A DNA stretch of 64,000 nucleotides from Streptomyces tibetensis (lineage in GTDB: Bacteria; Actinomycetota; Actinomycetes; Streptomycetales; Streptomycetaceae): NCBI RefSeq assembly GCF_007655005.1, contig NZ_SZVW01000012.1:1-64000 (forward strand). Direction: 5' to 3'. Shown here one piece after another: positions 34,845 to 43,380 of the stretch (positions within the stretch are counted from its first letter, which is position 1; every line of letters begins with the position of its first letter). The position numbers were made by a program, and so were the translations under genes. The notes beneath the pieces were generated by a model. That model did not search any database. It worked only from the letters and a program-made list of their open reading frames with translations, and was not told where the DNA came from.

Positions 34845-34966
34845 GTGGGTTCCGGCCCTTCGGCGTTGGGGGTGATCCTGTGCTAGGGGACCAACGGTAG
34901 GCGCGAGATGGCCGAAGGGCGTTTGTCCGAGCCGTAGCAGTGCGGGGCGCGGATACTCCGGTTTGG

Positions 34967-36640
34967 CTACTCGGTGGAGGCCGCCTTCAGGGCCAGCCAC
35001 AGCTCCATCCGGACGTCCGGGTCGTCCAGGGACCGGCCGAGGATCTCCTCGACGCGGCGCATGCGGTAGCGCAGGGTGTGCCGGTGGACGCCGAGCTCGG
35101 CCGCCGCCGCGTCCCACTGGCCGTGCTTGGACAGCCAGGCGCGCAGGGAGGCCACGAGGTCGCCGCGGCCGGTGGCGTCGTGCTCGTACAGCGGCCGCAG
35201 CATGCCGTCGGCGAAGGCCCGGACGGCGTCGTCCGCCAGCAGCGGCAGCACCGATCCGGCCGCCATCCGCTCGTGCTCCACGAGGACCCGGCCGCGCCGC
35301 CTCGCCACCGACAGTGCCTGCTCGGCCTGCTTGTACGCGGCGGAGGCGGCGATGGGCCCGGCCGGTGCCGACAGGCCGACGACCAGTTCGTCGTCCTCGC
35401 CGCCCGGCACCTTCTCGCGTATGCCGGCCCGGGCCGTCTCCAAGGCGGCCGCGTACTCACCGCAGGCCGCCGCGGCGGCGCCGCCGTCCGCGGCCAGCAC
35501 CACCAGCCGCTCGCCCTCCGGCACCACCAGCACGGCCTCCCCGGCCCGGGCCGCCGCGGACTCCATGACGTCGGCGAGGACCGCGAGGGGGTCGCCGCCG
35601 GCGTCGGCCGCGGCGAGCGCGGCGGCCGAGGACCGCTCGGCGGGCGGCGCGCCCTTGCGCGCCTCGGCACGGGCCAGCGCCGCCGACGCCGACACCGGCA
35701 CCCGCTCCGCGACCAGCATCCGGAACGGCGCGTCCAGCAGTTCGCCGTACAGGTCCCCGGCGACGGCGCGGGCGTGGTCCGGCTCACCGGCCAGCAGCAT
35801 GCGCAGCACCGCCGCTCCGACGCGCTGCTCGGCCGCCTGGAGGGACCGGGAGCGTTCCGTGGTCAGGGTCAGCAGCGCGATGGCCGAGTGGACGGCGTAG
35901 CGCTCGGCGGTGCCCGGGGCGCCGGCCGTGCCCACGGCGAGGGCCGCGCGGGGGCGACGGCCGATGCCTATGGTGTGCAGCTCGACCCGGTCCTCGTTCT
36001 CCGGCCCGCCGGCCACGGAGGAGGCGGGCGCGGGGCGGTCCCGCAGCTTCTGCACGTCCCCGGTGAGCCGCGCGGCACGCCGCCCCGCCCACTCCGGTGC
36101 CGTGGCGACGACCGCGCCCGAGGCGTCGTACAGCGCCGCCCATCCGTCGACCTGCGCGGCCAGCGCGGCCAGCAGCCCCTCCGGGCCGCCGGTCTGGGCT
36201 TGCCGGGTCAGTTCGCGCTGGGCGGCGAACCCGGCGGTGACGGCCCGGTACTGGTCGGCGGCGATCGCGGCGGAGACGGCCTTGCTGATGGCGAGGAACG
36301 GCGTGCGGCGGGGCACCTCCAGCAGCGGCAGGCCCTCCTTCCCGGCCGCGTCGACGAGCGCCTTGGGGATCTCCTCGTAGTTGACGCCGACGGCGAAGCC
36401 CAGCCCGACCACTCCGGCCTCCGCCAGCCGGTGGACGTAGCGGCGCATGGCCTCCGGGTCCTCGGCGTCCAGCTTGAGCGCGGTGATCAACAGCAGTTCG
36501 CCGCCCTCCATGTAGGGGACGGGGTCGGCGAGCTCGCTGACGTGCGCCCAGCGGACCGGCACGTCGAGGCGGTCTTCGCCCGCCCGCACGGTCAGTTTCA
36601 GCGCGGAGTGGTGGACGAGCGAGGCGAGCGTCGGGGGCAT
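34967..36640 (-). CDS. PucR family transcriptional regulator
   Basis: A 557-residue regulator with an N-terminal PucR sensor domain (about 1-120, MPPTLASLVHHSALKLTVRA then VPYMEGGELLLITALKLD), a central GGDEF-like domain (about 300-430) and a C-terminal helix-turn-helix (HTH_30) in QWDAAAAELGVHRHTLRYRM. Members often control purine, amino acid or GABA catabolism; with gabT and an aldehyde dehydrogenase nearby, control of GABA use is the simplest proposal (compare GabR of the PucR type). ATG 36640 is chosen because it starts the PucR domain and has GAAGG upstream; an in-frame ATG 17 codons earlier exists. It lies 122 bp upstream of the aldehyde dehydrogenase gene and 119 bp downstream of the ATPase gene on the same strand. 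Confidence 0.9.
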   Translation of the reverse strand: MPPTLASLVHHSALKLTVRAGEDRLDVPVRWAHVSELADPVPYMEGGELLLITALKLDAEDPEAMRRYVHRLAEAGVVGLGFAVGVNYEEIPKALVDAAGKEGLPLLEVPRRTPFLAISKAVSAAIAADQYRAVTAGFAAQRELTRQAQTGGPEGLLAALAAQVDGWAALYDASGAVVATAPEWAGRRAARLTGDVQKLRDRPAPASSVAGGPENEDRVELHTIGIGRRPRAALAVGTAGAPGTAERYAVHSAIALLTLTTERSRSLQAAEQRVGAAVLRMLLAGEPDHARAVAGDLYGELLDAPFRMLVAERVPVSASAALARAEARKGAPPAERSSAAALAAADAGGDPLAVLADVMESAAARAGEAVLVVPEGERLVVLAADGGAAAAACGEYAAALETARAGIREKVPGGEDDELVVGLSAPAGPIAASAAYKQAEQALSVARRRGRVLVEHERMAAGSVLPLLADDAVRAFADGMLRPLYEHDATGRGDLVASLRAWLSKHGQWDAAAAELGVHRHTLRYRMRRVEEILGRSLDDPDVRMELWLALKAASTE

Positions 36641-36759
36641 GAGGCCTTCTGCGTCAGGGCTGTGTGGTCTCTGTGGTCTTTTGGCCGCCACGTATGAACG
36701 ACCTGTGACGATTCTGCCTCACCGTACGGTCCCCGCGTACCCGCGCAGGTGGGAAGGGC

Positions 36760-38892
36760 TCAGCTCCGCAGATCCACCAGCAGGGGCGGCGCGTGCTCGC
36801 CCTTGACGTCGGTCAGCGACAGCACCGCGTGGCCCGCCGGCACGGCGTGCGCCAGCTCGGAGGCGGACCAGCGCTCCCGCTCGACCTGCCGCACGGTCAC
36901 CGCCCGCGCGGTCGGGGCCTTGCCGGTGATCACCCGGCGCAGCATGTGCACGGCCTTGCCGGCCGGCGTCTCCGCGATGATCTGCCGGTCGGTGACGTCC
37001 CGGGCCTCGGTCCACTCCTTGCCCCACACCTCGGCGAAGTCCTGCCCGTCCCACGGTGTGAGCCCCGACAGGGCCATCCGGCAGCCGGTCGCGCCGAGCA
37101 GCGGGCCGCGCAGCGGCCGGGCCACGTCGTCGAGTGTCCGCAGGGTGAGCACGACCCCGGCGTTGCCGGACCGCAGCCGCTGGATACCGCGCACGGCCTC
37201 GGGTGTCACCACCCCGGTCGCGTCGTCCAGGAGCAGGCAGGCGAACAGCGACCGGTCCTCGCGTACCGCGACACTCGCCGTGAACTGCGCGAGCACCAGC
37301 CGGGCCAGCATCTTGGAGGCGTCGGCGTGCCCGCGCTGGGGCAGGTCGATGCGCACCCGCACCGGGTGGTCGAGGGCCTTGAGCGTGAAGGGCCGGGACC
37401 GCCCGGAGGTGTCGAAGAACCCGGCGAAGGCGGGCCGATCCAGCAGGGCGACGCGATCGCCCAGCACCCCGCCGACGTCACCGGGCTGTCCCATCTGCCG
37501 CTCCCGGGCGTCGAGCTCCCTGAGCAGCGACTCCTGCCCGGCCTCCTGGAGCCCCTGCCGCAGCGCGGCGAACGGCCCCGGCGCCCCGTCGAGCAGCTGC
37601 CGCAGCTCCGGTACGGAGGGGAAACGCCCGTGCACGGCCCGGAACGGCCCGAGCAGCTGGGCGAGGACGGTGGTGGAGCGGCGGCTGTCACTGCCGGGGT
37701 GCGGGTCGGCGAGATCCCCGACGAGCGCCTCGGCGAGCACAGCCGCGGCCTCGTCCGGGTCACTGGTGCCGCCGTACAGATCGAGGTCGTACTCGGACTC
37801 CTGGTTCCCGATCCGTACGACCACGTCGTACGCGTCGGCCGGTCCGAGCCCCGCACCGGCCGCCCCGACGACGACCACGGCGGCCCGCCCGGCGAGAGCG
37901 TGCAGGCAGAGCGACTCGGCAAGGGGGCGGACGACGGTCCCGGTCTTGCCGGACCCCGCGGGGCCGACGGCGACGAGCGAGGTGCCGAGCAGGTCGGGCC
38001 CGAGGGCGAGCCCCGTGCCGCGGTAGGTGTACGGGTTGCGGGCGTCGTCCACGGTGGTCCCGAGCCGCACCTGCCCGGTGACGAGATCGTGCCGGGCGAG
38101 CCGGGCGGGCAGGTCGCGCTCCCCGGAGGGGTGCAGGCACGCGGTGGCACCGTCCTTGAGCACGGCCCCGCTGAAGGTGGCGAGGCTGTGCCGTCCGGTG
38201 CGCACGCCCTGCCAGGCACGCAGGATCCGGGCGTGGTCGACGTCCCGCATCAGCCCGGAGCGGGCCTCGGCGGCGAGCCGCTCGGCGGCGTCGGGGGCCC
38301 CGGCGGCACGCAGCTCGTTCCACTGGGCCGGGTCGTCCTCGGGCGCCGTGCGGGTCTCCTGGGCCGCCGGCCGGCGGAAGCGGGGGGTGACGAAGCGGCG
38401 CCACACCTCGCCCCAGCGGCCGAGCCGGGCCGCCCCGATCATGATGGCCAGGGCGACGAGCAGCTCGTACCCCTGGTAGACGATGAACGTCCCGGTCTCC
38501 CCGAGGTCGCTGTCGCCACCCCGCCAGGCGTCGGGGACGATCAGGTCGAACGGCACCCACCACCAGGTGCCGAGGTAGCCGTTCTGCAGCAGCGACCAGA
38601 TCAGCCACCCCACCAGGAAGGCGATCAGCGCCCCGCTCAGCAGCTGCCGGGTGGGGATCTCCTCGGGTTCCTCCGCCGGCCGCGGCCGGTGCCCGAACCG
38701 CCACACGCCGGGGGCGGCCTCGGGGCGCGGCGCCCGCAACCAGGTGAGGAACGCCGACCCGTCCGTCGGCGGCGGCACCCCCGGCGCCCGGGGCGGCAGC
38801 GGAGGCATCGCGGGCACCTCCACAGGCCCCGCCGGACGCGGCACAGGGCTCGCATGCGTACCCCGCGCCTCCTGCGTCCCGTCGCTGTCCAT
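36760..38892 (-). CDS. Membrane-associated ATP-binding protein, TraG/VirD4-like
   Basis: A 710-residue protein. The N-terminus is Pro-rich and cytoplasmic (about 1-75), followed by two TM segments (LLSGALIAFLVGWLIWSLLQ and FIVYQGYELLVALAIMIGA), then a large ATPase domain with Walker A VAVGPAGSGKTGTVVRPLAE (about 300-320) and a probable Walker B LFACLLLDDATGVV (about 560). Architecture resembles coupling-protein-type (VirD4/TraG) AAA ATPases, which move DNA or protein across membranes, but there are no conjugation genes nearby. Chromosomal copies beside gabT are something I recall in Streptomyces under the name ATP/GTP-binding protein. ATG 38892 has AGGGGG 8 bp upstream; an ATG 12 codons earlier lacks a ribosome site. 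Function unknown. Confidence 0.85.
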   Translation of the reverse strand: MDSDGTQEARGTHASPVPRPAGPVEVPAMPPLPPRAPGVPPPTDGSAFLTWLRAPRPEAAPGVWRFGHRPRPAEEPEEIPTRQLLSGALIAFLVGWLIWSLLQNGYLGTWWWVPFDLIVPDAWRGGDSDLGETGTFIVYQGYELLVALAIMIGAARLGRWGEVWRRFVTPRFRRPAAQETRTAPEDDPAQWNELRAAGAPDAAERLAAEARSGLMRDVDHARILRAWQGVRTGRHSLATFSGAVLKDGATACLHPSGERDLPARLARHDLVTGQVRLGTTVDDARNPYTYRGTGLALGPDLLGTSLVAVGPAGSGKTGTVVRPLAESLCLHALAGRAAVVVVGAAGAGLGPADAYDVVVRIGNQESEYDLDLYGGTSDPDEAAAVLAEALVGDLADPHPGSDSRRSTTVLAQLLGPFRAVHGRFPSVPELRQLLDGAPGPFAALRQGLQEAGQESLLRELDARERQMGQPGDVGGVLGDRVALLDRPAFAGFFDTSGRSRPFTLKALDHPVRVRIDLPQRGHADASKMLARLVLAQFTASVAVREDRSLFACLLLDDATGVVTPEAVRGIQRLRSGNAGVVLTLRTLDDVARPLRGPLLGATGCRMALSGLTPWDGQDFAEVWGKEWTEARDVTDRQIIAETPAGKAVHMLRRVITGKAPTARAVTVRQVERERWSASELAHAVPAGHAVLSLTDVKGEHAPPLLVDLRS

Positions 38893-39143
38893 CGCCGTTG
38901 CCCCCTGACCAGCCGCTCCGTCCACCATCAGCGAGCCAATCTAACGCCCTCTCCTGGGGAGTTCACCGCTTACACGGCCGGGTCATGGGCACCGGTCCAC
39001 GAGAGTGCCATGTCCACCCCGGACAAGGCGCCCCGCCGACAACGCCCACATGGAGCATGCCCACCCCCCTTCCCCCGCCCTAGCCTGCGAGAAAAGAAGC
39101 CAAGCGTCCGCTGAGACCATCCGCACCACCCCAGGAGCCCCGC

Positions 39144-40478
39144 ATGACCGCACTTCCGCAGGAGCGCCGCGTCGTCACCGCCATTCCCGGTCCGAAGTCG
39201 CAGGAGCTGCAGGCCCGCCGTACCGCCGCGGTCGCGCAGGGCGTGGGGTCCGTGCTGCCCGTGTTCACGGCGCGCGCGGGCGGCGGGATCATCGAGGACG
39301 TCGACGGCAACCGGCTCATCGACTTCGGGTCGGGCATCGCCGTGACGTCCGTGGGCGCCTCGGCCGAGGCCGTCGTACGGCGGGCGTCGGCGCAGCTGGC
39401 CGACTTCACCCACACCTGTTTCATGGTCACGCCCTACGAGGGGTACGTCGAGGTCGCCGAGGCGCTCGCCGAGCTGACCCCCGGTGACCACGCCAAGAAG
39501 AGCGCCCTGTTCAACTCGGGCGCCGAGGCCGTCGAGAACGCGGTGAAGATCGCGCGGGCCCACACCAAGCGGCAGGCCGTCGTGGTGTTCGACCACGGCT
39601 ACCACGGGCGCACCAACCTGACGATGGCGCTGACCGCCAAGAACATGCCGTACAAGCACGGCTTCGGCCCGTTCGCGCCCGAGGTCTACCGCGTGCCGGT
39701 GGCGTACGGCTACCGCTGGCCGACCGGGCCCGAGAACGCCGGCCCCGAGGCCGCCGCGCAGGCCATCGACCAGATCAGCAAGCAGGTCGGCGCGGAGAAC
39801 GTCGCCGCGATCATCATCGAGCCGGTGCTCGGCGAGGGCGGCTTCATCGAGCCGGCCAAGGGCTTCCTGCCGGCGATCAGCAAGTTCGCGCAGGACAACG
39901 GCATCGTCTTCGTCGCCGACGAGATCCAGTCGGGCTTCTGCCGTACGGGCCAGTGGTTCGCGTGTGAGGACGAGGGCATCGTCCCGGACCTCATCACGAC
40001 GGCGAAGGGCATCGCCGGCGGTCTGCCGCTCGCGGCCGTCACCGGGCGCGCCGAGATCATGGACGCCGCGCACGCCGGTGGCCTGGGCGGCACCTACGGC
40101 GGCAACCCGGTCGCCTGCGCCGGTGCGCTCGGCTCGATCGAGACGATGAAGGAGCTCGACCTCAACGCCAGGGCGAAGAACATCGAGGCGATCATGAAGG
40201 CCCGTCTCACCGCCATGGCCGAGAAGTTCGACATCGTCGGCGACGTCCGTGGCCGCGGCGCCATGATCGCCATCGAGCTGGTCAAGGACCGCGCCACCAA
40301 GGAGCCGAACCCGGAGGCGACCGCCGCGCTCGCCAAGGCGTGCCACGCCGAGGGCCTGCTGGTCCTGACCTGTGGCACCTACGGCAACGTGCTCCGTTTC
40401 CTGCCTCCGCTGGTCATCGGCGAGGACCTGCTGAACGAGGGCCTCGACATCATCGAGCAGGCGTTCTCCCACATCTGA
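39144..40478 (+). CDS. gabT: 4-aminobutyrate--2-oxoglutarate transaminase
   Basis: GabT transfers the amino group of GABA to 2-oxoglutarate, giving succinate semialdehyde and glutamate. The 444-residue class III (PLP) aminotransferase has the GabT-type N-terminus (AIPGPKSQELQARRTAAVAQ), SGAEAVENAVKIARAHTKR, FDHGYHGRTNLTMALT, the PLP-ring Asp in FVADEIQSGFCRTGQWFA and the Schiff-base Lys in LITTAKGIAGGLPLAAVTGR. ATG 39144 follows AGGAGC. It is divergent from the ATPase gene and followed by a good terminator. Reported S. coelicolor polyamine work (from memory) places a GabT homologue of this neighbourhood in putrescine degradation. Confidence 0.95.
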   Translation: MTALPQERRVVTAIPGPKSQELQARRTAAVAQGVGSVLPVFTARAGGGIIEDVDGNRLIDFGSGIAVTSVGASAEAVVRRASAQLADFTHTCFMVTPYEGYVEVAEALAELTPGDHAKKSALFNSGAEAVENAVKIARAHTKRQAVVVFDHGYHGRTNLTMALTAKNMPYKHGFGPFAPEVYRVPVAYGYRWPTGPENAGPEAAAQAIDQISKQVGAENVAAIIIEPVLGEGGFIEPAKGFLPAISKFAQDNGIVFVADEIQSGFCRTGQWFACEDEGIVPDLITTAKGIAGGLPLAAVTGRAEIMDAAHAGGLGGTYGGNPVACAGALGSIETMKELDLNARAKNIEAIMKARLTAMAEKFDIVGDVRGRGAMIAIELVKDRATKEPNPEATAALAKACHAEGLLVLTCGTYGNVLRFLPPLVIGEDLLNEGLDIIEQAFSHI

Positions 40479-40520
40479 GCCCTCGGCACGCGCATCTGAG
40501 CCGCCGTCCGGGCAGGTGAG

Positions 40521-40546
40521 CCGCCCCGGTTCCGCTACCGGGGCGG
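40521..40546 (+). terminator. gabT terminator
   Basis: Perfect 10-bp stem CCGCCCCGGT / ACCGGGGCGG with a 6-nt loop, 42 bp after the gabT stop. Confidence 0.85.
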
Positions 40547-40819
40547 TGAGAGGCAGAGCGTGTGAAGAAGGTGTGCGAGGTGGATGACAGGGGGCCCTGC
40601 GGCCTGTCCTGCGCCCCGGCGCTGTCGTAGGTTCTACCCAGATGAGAGATACACCCCGCCCACAGGGGACTGTGGGTGACATCAGGCCGGGGCCTCCCCA
40701 GCTTCGACCTGGTCGTGCCCTCGCGCACACAACCGGAGCCTGAGGCTCTGGATCTCCTCACCGATCGGACAGTCGCCCGCCCCATACCCCCCGGGGCGCG
40801 CGGCGTTCCGGTCCGGAAC

Positions 40820-40858
40820 GGCCGCCCCGGAACTCCCCCCCCCTGTTCCGGGGCGGCC
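40820..40858. terminator. Strong hairpin with C-tract loop
   Basis: Perfect 14-bp stem GGCCGCCCCGGAAC (40820-40833) / GTTCCGGGGCGGCC (40845-40858) around an 11-nt loop of nine C flanked by T. It lies 41 bp downstream of the stop of the minus-strand acyltransferase gene and can end that transcript; it would equally end a plus-strand transcript. Confidence 0.82.
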
Positions 40859-40899
40859 GACCTCTCTTTCGGCCCCTTGTGCGACACCGTGAGTCGCGG

Positions 40900-42582
40900 T
40901 CAGTCCTTGGTGAGGGGCGCGGGCTCCGGGCGGTGGATCCCCCGCGGGCGGTAGCCGAGGAGGTCGGCCACGCCGAGTACGTCCGCGAGCAGCCAGATGA
41001 TCGCCAGCCACATCTCCGTGCCCTTCAGGCCCGGTTCACGACCCGGCCCGGAGCCGTCGGGGGTGGGGCCGAAACCGAAACCCCGGCCGGCGTGCCATCG
41101 GCGCAGGGCGGCGGTGAGCTGGTTCGCCGCCCAGGAGCGGGTCTCCTCCGAGCGATGGGCGGTCTGCCGGGCGCAGAGCCACAGAGGGTGGATCACGTCC
41201 AGGACGTTGCAGGCGTTCTCCCGGCCGGGCGCGAAGTGGCGGGGGTCGCGGGCGTGGTCGAGGACGGTGTCGATCACCCGCTCCGGGTACGGCACGGGCA
41301 GACCGAACTGGGCGAAGGAACCGCGGGTGAGCCGGTAGTAGCCGTTGACCATCTGCAGGCGTCCGGCCTCCCGGGTGGGTGAGCCCCACATCCCGGTCCA
41401 CGGGTCGGCATGGGTGTGCAGCCAGCCGAACAACGCCTCCAGCGCGCCGGGTGCGGCCGCTTCGGCCCCGGCGCGACGGTTCCAGTGCGCGGCGGTGGCC
41501 CAGGAGTCGACCCACGCCCCGGCGTGCCAGGCACGGTCGGGCCAGGGCAGCGCGCCGAGGTGGGGTACCAGCCGCTCGGCCGTCGTGGTCCGCACCGCGT
41601 GGACCGGGTGGGCGAAGGAACTGCCGAGCAGGTCCAGCGCGTAGCCGACGCACAGCACGTGATAGGCGGGGTCGCCGTCCGGCACCCCGGCGGGGCCCGG
41701 GAGCGGGGCGGGGGCGCCGAACCGGGGGACCAGACCGGTGGCGGGGTCCTGCAACGCCCGGAGCCGCTCCACGTGTTCGGCGGCGGACAGCTGCGGCGGT
41801 GCGTCCCCGAGCAGCAGGTCGGCGATCTCGACGGCGTCGCAGTGGGCCCGTACGGTCGGCTCGGCGCCGGGCCGGTCGACGTAGCGGCCGGTGTCCGCAC
41901 GCCAGGACCGCTCCAGCAGCCCGGTCGCCTGAGCCCGGGCGGTCTCGCCGAAGGCCGGCAGTTCCTCGGCGAGGTTTGCCGCGCCGGCAGTGGGCTTCGC
42001 CCCGCGCGGCTCGCGCCGGTCCCGGATCGGGCGGGCCGGGTTTCCCGCCGCGACCGTCCAGGCGGGCAGGTCCTTCGTCACGACCGCCCCCGCGCCGATG
42101 ACGCAGTGGTCGCCGATGGTGACCCCGTCCACGACGACCACGTGCGAGCCGATCCACACGTCGTCGCCCACCGTGATCCCCCGGCTGGTGACCGGCTGCT
42201 GATGGACCGGCAGGTCCGGCGCGGAGCCGTGGTTGAAGCCGAGCAGTGAGGTGTGAGCGCCGATGCGCACCCCGTCCCCGAGGGTCACGGTGCCGCGTAC
42301 CACCGTGAAGGGGTTGATCGTGCAGTCGGCGCCCGTGCGCAGGGCGTCGGTGACGTAGGCGTGGGCGGCGATGTACGAGCGGTCTCCCAGGTGCAGGACG
42401 TCCGGGTGCACGGCCGCCGTCCCGGCCACGAAGCAGCCTTCGCCCAGGAGCACCTGCCCGGGCCCCGCCGGCAGCCGCCGCTGCCGCTCCTGCTGTGCCG
42501 CGCGCTGCCCGTCGGAGGCCCGCTCGGAGAAGAGCCAGGGGCAGTGGTCGAAGAGGCTGTCGTCCTGGGACGGCTGGTTCAC
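40900..42582 (-). CDS. Left-handed beta-helix acyltransferase fused to a large helical domain
   Basis: A 560-residue two-part protein. Residues about 35-195 are a hexapeptide-repeat (LbH) O-acetyltransferase domain: HLGDRSYIAAHAYVTDALRT, LGDGVRIGAHTSLLGFNHGS, VGDDVWIGSHVVVVDGVTIG, DHCVIGAGAVVTKDLPAWTV and the usual closing AAGNPARPIRDR. The remaining ~350 residues are helical and rich in Trp/His, with motifs YHVLCVGYALDLLGSSFAHP, WHAGAWVDSWATAAHWNRRA, ENACNVLDVIHPLWLC and KGTEMWLAIIWLLADVLG, suggesting an alpha/alpha-toroid-like fold that I cannot name. No signal peptide. GTG 42582 has a strong GGAGGA upstream. An acetyltransferase of a sugar or cell-wall component is a guess; the fusion itself is unusual. 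Confidence 0.82.
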   Translation of the reverse strand: MNQPSQDDSLFDHCPWLFSERASDGQRAAQQERQRRLPAGPGQVLLGEGCFVAGTAAVHPDVLHLGDRSYIAAHAYVTDALRTGADCTINPFTVVRGTVTLGDGVRIGAHTSLLGFNHGSAPDLPVHQQPVTSRGITVGDDVWIGSHVVVVDGVTIGDHCVIGAGAVVTKDLPAWTVAAGNPARPIRDRREPRGAKPTAGAANLAEELPAFGETARAQATGLLERSWRADTGRYVDRPGAEPTVRAHCDAVEIADLLLGDAPPQLSAAEHVERLRALQDPATGLVPRFGAPAPLPGPAGVPDGDPAYHVLCVGYALDLLGSSFAHPVHAVRTTTAERLVPHLGALPWPDRAWHAGAWVDSWATAAHWNRRAGAEAAAPGALEALFGWLHTHADPWTGMWGSPTREAGRLQMVNGYYRLTRGSFAQFGLPVPYPERVIDTVLDHARDPRHFAPGRENACNVLDVIHPLWLCARQTAHRSEETRSWAANQLTAALRRWHAGRGFGFGPTPDGSGPGREPGLKGTEMWLAIIWLLADVLGVADLLGYRPRGIHRPEPAPLTKD

Positions 42583-42637
42583 GTGATCCTCCGAAGGGCC
42601 GCGAGTGGGCGTCTGCGCTCGTGCCAAGCTGTGCCCC

Positions 42638-43357
42638 ATGCCGATCTCCGCGAACCAGGACCGTGCCGCTCCCCCGGGCCTCCTCGCCCTCCTGCTCGCC
42701 CTTCCGGCCGTCCTCTTCGCGCTGATCACCTGGCAGGTCGTCGCGGACGGCCCGCTCGTCCGGCTCGACGAACGCCTCAGCCGCGTCCTCGTGAACCCGG
42801 ACCGCTGCTCCGAACTCCTCGCCGACCTGGGCAACGTCCAGGTCGCGGTCCCGGTCCTCGCCGTCGCGCTCGGGTACGCCGCGGTACGTCACCGTCGTAC
42901 CGGCGCGGACCGCTGGTGGCTGCCCGTCGCCGGCGCGGCCCTGCTCATGGCCCTGGTCCCGGCGCTGGTCGTCCCGCTGAAGGAACTCACGGCCCGCCCG
43001 GGCACCCCGGCCGTCCCGCCCGGCATCGGTTACTACCCCTCGGGGCACACCGCCACCGCCGCCGTCGCCTACGGTTGCGCGACCCTGCTTCTGCTCCCCT
43101 GGCTCCGCACCACCCTGGCGCGCCGCTCCCTGGTCGCCGTCTGCGTCGCCCTGGTCCTCGGCGCGAGCTACGGCCTGGTCCGTCGCGGCTACCACTGGCC
43201 ACTCGACGTGCTGGCCAGCTGGTGTCTGTGCACGGTGCTGCTGGCGGCGCTGTGGCTGCTCGTCCGGACCGTGGCGACACCCGGGCGGTCTCAACCACCA
43301 TCTGACCGTCGCTCTGCGTCGCCAGGCCCCGGGCGGTCTCAACCACCCGTAGCCTGA
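42638..43357 (+). CDS. PAP2 family membrane phosphatase
   Basis: A 239-residue integral membrane protein with about six TM segments and the three phosphatase motifs: KELTARPGTP (motif 1, KxxxxxxRP), YYPSGHTATAAVAYG (motif 2, PSGH) and RRGYHWPLDVLASW (motif 3, RxxxHxxxD). Family members remove phosphate from lipid phosphates or undecaprenyl diphosphate, with the active site on the outer face. ATG 42638 is preferred because the TM topology starts soon after; an in-frame ATG 11 codons earlier is possible. The C-terminal ~25 residues (GRSQPPSDRR ... GRSQPPVA) come from an imperfect direct repeat that also contains the 3' end of the next, convergent gene; the two genes overlap by 19 bp. Confidence 0.9.
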   Translation: MPISANQDRAAPPGLLALLLALPAVLFALITWQVVADGPLVRLDERLSRVLVNPDRCSELLADLGNVQVAVPVLAVALGYAAVRHRRTGADRWWLPVAGAALLMALVPALVVPLKELTARPGTPAVPPGIGYYPSGHTATAAVAYGCATLLLLPWLRTTLARRSLVAVCVALVLGASYGLVRRGYHWPLDVLASWCLCTVLLAALWLLVRTVATPGRSQPPSDRRSASPGPGRSQPPVA

Positions 43358-43380
43358 CCGTCGTTCTCCGTCGTCGCCAG
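43281..43380. repeat. Imperfect direct repeat duplicating a gene 3' end
   Basis: Copy 1 (43281-43325) and copy 2 (43329-43380) share CCGGGCGGTCTCAACCAC, TGACCGTCG and CGTCGCCAG. Copy 2 holds the true stop of the minus-strand gene (ATTENDGQATGG-stop); copy 1 read on the minus strand gives LATQSDGQMVV-stop, a remnant of the same end. Confidence 0.8.

Larger units (their letters stand above)
40479..40899. other. 421-bp spacer after gabT
   Basis: Holds the gabT terminator (40521-40546) and, 270 bp further on, a second very strong hairpin (40820-40858). Between them I see no convincing protein gene: the candidate plus-strand frames (a 33-codon frame at 40642 and a frame from 40676) have no ribosome site and unremarkable composition. 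A terminator with no gene before it leaves room for a small RNA. Confidence 0.6.

Noticed and set aside
36760..38892. Integrated conjugative element
   Set aside because: Only the TraG-like ATPase is present; no relaxase, integrase, attachment sites or tRNA gene nearby.
40642..40743. 33-codon frame beginning MRDTPRPQG
   Set aside because: No ribosome site and Pro/Gly/Arg composition expected from random GC-rich sequence.
40676..40954. 92-codon plus-strand frame in the gabT/acyltransferase spacer
   Set aside because: No ribosome site, runs through a perfect 14-bp hairpin and into the 3' end of the opposite gene.
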